The notes below the pieces were generated by a model that saw only the letters and a program-made list of their open reading frames with translations, ran no database searches and was not told the origin of the DNA. From Algoriphagus sp. A40 (GTDB taxonomy: Bacteria; Bacteroidota; Bacteroidia; Cytophagales; Cyclobacteriaceae), in assembly GCF_002002735.1 (NCBI RefSeq), contig NZ_MUNY01000059.1, positions 186,001-250,000 of the forward strand: 64,000 nucleotides of DNA, written 5' to 3'. Below, in pieces: positions 62,498 to 64,000 of the stretch (the stretch's first letter is position 1; each line of letters starts with the position of its first letter). The translations under genes were made by a program, and so were the position numbers.

Positions 62498-62530
62498 AGT
62501 AAAAAAGCCGGTCTTCGGCTTTTTTACTTT
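62496..62530. terminator. Shared bidirectional terminator containing both stop codons
   Basis: Perfect 15-bp stem AAAGTAAAAAAGCCG / CGGCTTTTTTACTTT (62496-62510 with 62516-62530), five-base loop. The plus-strand gene stop (62495-62497) overlaps the left arm and the minus-strand gene stop (62524-62526) is in the right arm. Confidence 0.9.
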
Positions 62531-63999
62531 TCAGAGGACTTGAGAATTTCCTTTGCGGCTCCACCTGGTACAATCTGCATGATCCCCTCTTTTGTGCTTT
62601 TCCAAAACAGGTGAAAAGGCCCACGATACCGGTTGCGCTGGGTACTATAATCTACAGTCATGTATCTTTTCTCACCAGGCATATTCGAAGTATTGATTGC
62701 AATATTGGCCGCAATGGAAAGAAGCTTGTTTTTCTTCTGAGAATCTTTTTGGTAAAGCTCAATTTTCAAATCTGTGTAGTCAAATCTGAACTTATTCGTT
62801 GATTTCATCTGATCAGCATGAATCTTCAGATTCATTTTGGCCAAATTCCCTGTTAAGATCTCTCCGTTCATGATAGGGTTCAATATCTCATTCAGCTTTG
62901 GCAAATTGAAATTAGAAAAGTTGGCATCCATTACAAACTCATCCTTGTCGTAAAGCACTTGCAAAGTCAAATCCAAAATTCCGCTGTTTTCAATTTTTCC
63001 AGTAAACTTTCCGCCAAAATGAAGATACTTGGTCTGAAGCTCGGGAATCGTTGTGATATTGACCAATTCACCGTTTAAATGGTCAAAGCTGAGCTTCCAG
63101 ATGTCATTTGTTCCCGGAACTGATTCCGAATAGGTTATTGCACTATTGGTGACTTGAAGTGTATCGAGTTTGAGTGGAAATGAAATTTTGTTTACCATCC
63201 CCTGAAACAAAGGCTTGATTTCTTCTTCGGGTCGCGAGAGGTTTTTGTCACGAAAATCATCCAAAATCAGACCGGCAATTTCAAGTTTTCTGGCTCTGAT
63301 ATCTATGTCGGAAAACAGGTTACTGTTGGCTTCCAATCCGGAAAAAACCAGGGAATCCAATTCAAAATCAATTAAATCGGTTTGGAACTCCACTTGAGTT
63401 GAAGCTTTTCTAAGCCCTTCAGGATATTTCAAAGAAATGCTTTCCAATTTCAGCTGCTGGGTTTGGGTATCAAATCCGATTTTTCCGACATTAAATTGCT
63501 GGCCATTGGCCATTTTGTAATCCATACTGTCTATCGAAATGAAAATTCTGCCGTAGTCAAACGGAATAGGATAATTCCATTTCAAAGAATCTGTTCTGAG
63601 TTCGGTAGCAACAATATTAAAATTGCTCAAAGTCCCGACCTGTTCTTCGCCCAAAACAATCCGTGCACTGGCATTCCCCAGTTCAAAGTTTTCAATTCCC
63701 CCCCTTGACAGGATATCTCCAAAAAAACCCTGAAGCGCTTGGCTAGCTCTTTCTTTTTTGGGATTCTCTAGGGGAATGTGGATTACAAACTCAGGATTTG
63801 AAAACTTCAATTCTTTGATATCAACTTCCCGATTGAGATATAGCTTTCGCAAATTAAGTTTATTCAAAAAAACCTGAGAAACATGCCCTTGCACAAATAC
63901 CCCTTCCTGGTCTCCAGCGGGTGAAATATGTACGTCTGAAATTAGAATAACGCGCTGAAAGAAGTCAAAATCAAATTTTTCAAAGCTGAAATTGTATTT
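62524..63999 (-). CDS. AsmA-like protein, C-terminal part (5' end beyond window)
   Basis: 491 residues are visible, starting at the window edge with KYNFSFEKFDFDFFQRVILI; the N-terminus lies outside. The sequence is a run of short beta strands with motifs of AsmA/DUF748-like beta-taco proteins: VQGHVSQVFLNKLNLRKLYL, LELDSLVFSGLEANSNLFSD, and a C-terminal half with MDANFSNFNLPKLNEILNPI, NGEILTGNLAKMNLKIHADQ and YRGPFHLFWKSTKEGIMQIV. AsmA proteins span the periplasm and are linked to lipid transport and outer-membrane homeostasis. The last residues KEILKSSEK lie in the shared terminator. Name at family level only. Confidence 0.75.
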   Translation of the reverse strand, partial: KYNFSFEKFDFDFFQRVILISDVHISPAGDQEGVFVQGHVSQVFLNKLNLRKLYLNREVDIKELKFSNPEFVIHIPLENPKKERASQALQGFFGDILSRGGIENFELGNASARIVLGEEQVGTLSNFNIVATELRTDSLKWNYPIPFDYGRIFISIDSMDYKMANGQQFNVGKIGFDTQTQQLKLESISLKYPEGLRKASTQVEFQTDLIDFELDSLVFSGLEANSNLFSDIDIRARKLEIAGLILDDFRDKNLSRPEEEIKPLFQGMVNKISFPLKLDTLQVTNSAITYSESVPGTNDIWKLSFDHLNGELVNITTIPELQTKYLHFGGKFTGKIENSGILDLTLQVLYDKDEFVMDANFSNFNLPKLNEILNPIMNGEILTGNLAKMNLKIHADQMKSTNKFRFDYTDLKIELYQKDSQKKNKLLSIAANIAINTSNMPGEKRYMTVDYSTQRNRYRGPFHLFWKSTKEGIMQIVPGGAAKEILKSSEK

Positions 64000-64000
64000 T

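Overview
The window looks like chromosome of a Bacteroidota bacterium, most likely order Cytophagales (Cyclobacteriaceae/Algoriphagus-like). This is inferred from gene families: a PorU2/PorV2-type type IX secretion pair, a TonB receptor with an N-terminal carboxypeptidase-regulatory domain, a DUF2027-Smr protein, a PadR/PspC pair and a TamB gene divergent from tsaD. I see no rRNA, tRNA, CRISPR array, integrase or intact insertion sequence.

Layout. 1-3.1 kb: a siderophore-type TonB receptor and a PepSY membrane protein, translationally coupled, behind two Fur-like palindromes. 3.1-9.8 kb: a glycan-use block (GH33-like sialidase, PhoPQ-related lipoprotein, a second BNR protein, a DapA/NanA-family aldolase and a sodium:solute symporter). 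10.1-12.4 kb: a Ca-repeat lipoprotein and a LamB-like porin. 12.6-17.1 kb: small single-domain genes (VOC x2, SnoaL-like, YdeI-like, GNAT, an atypical SDR and two unknowns). 17.1-19.9 kb: a tight operon tsaD-smpB-degenerate NlpC/P60-HNH, divergent from tamB (19.9-24.5 kb). 24.5-29.6 kb: photolyase, DUF2027-Smr, a helical protein, cystathionine synthase/lyase and a TVP38-like membrane protein. 29.6-35.7 kb: porV2-porU2. 36.1-41.1 kb: PadR, PspC, a beta-CASP hydrolase, a lipoprotein, a frameshifted HNH gene and a small unknown. 41.3-51.8 kb: clpC, a WbqC-like gene, a CDF metal transporter and a complete RND efflux operon. 51.8-54.1 kb: an A/T-rich accessory island. 54.2-64 kb: CAP protein, YdeI-like, M20 peptidase, PIF1-like helicase, PaiB-like, S8 lipoprotein protease, a coiled-coil protein and an AsmA-like gene cut by the window edge.

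The most unusual part is 51.85-53.9 kb. Two promoter-poor, A/T-rich genes (an unknown membrane protein and a RES-domain protein) are separated and followed by long imperfect palindromes of about 136 bp with AAC...GTT ends. The first gene is bounded by a 13/14 inverted repeat whose 5' copy pairs with the start of its own 3' palindrome, which is how integron cassettes with attC sites are built. No integrase is in the window, so this could be an integrase-less cassette cluster in a lineage where such elements are poorly described.

Other points of interest are a NlpC/P60 protein without its catalytic Cys, an SDR without the Tyr/Lys pair, a DapA-like aldolase with His at the substrate-Arg position, an HNH gene broken by what looks like a single missing G, and an unexplained structured leader with an intrinsic terminator ahead of the RND operon.
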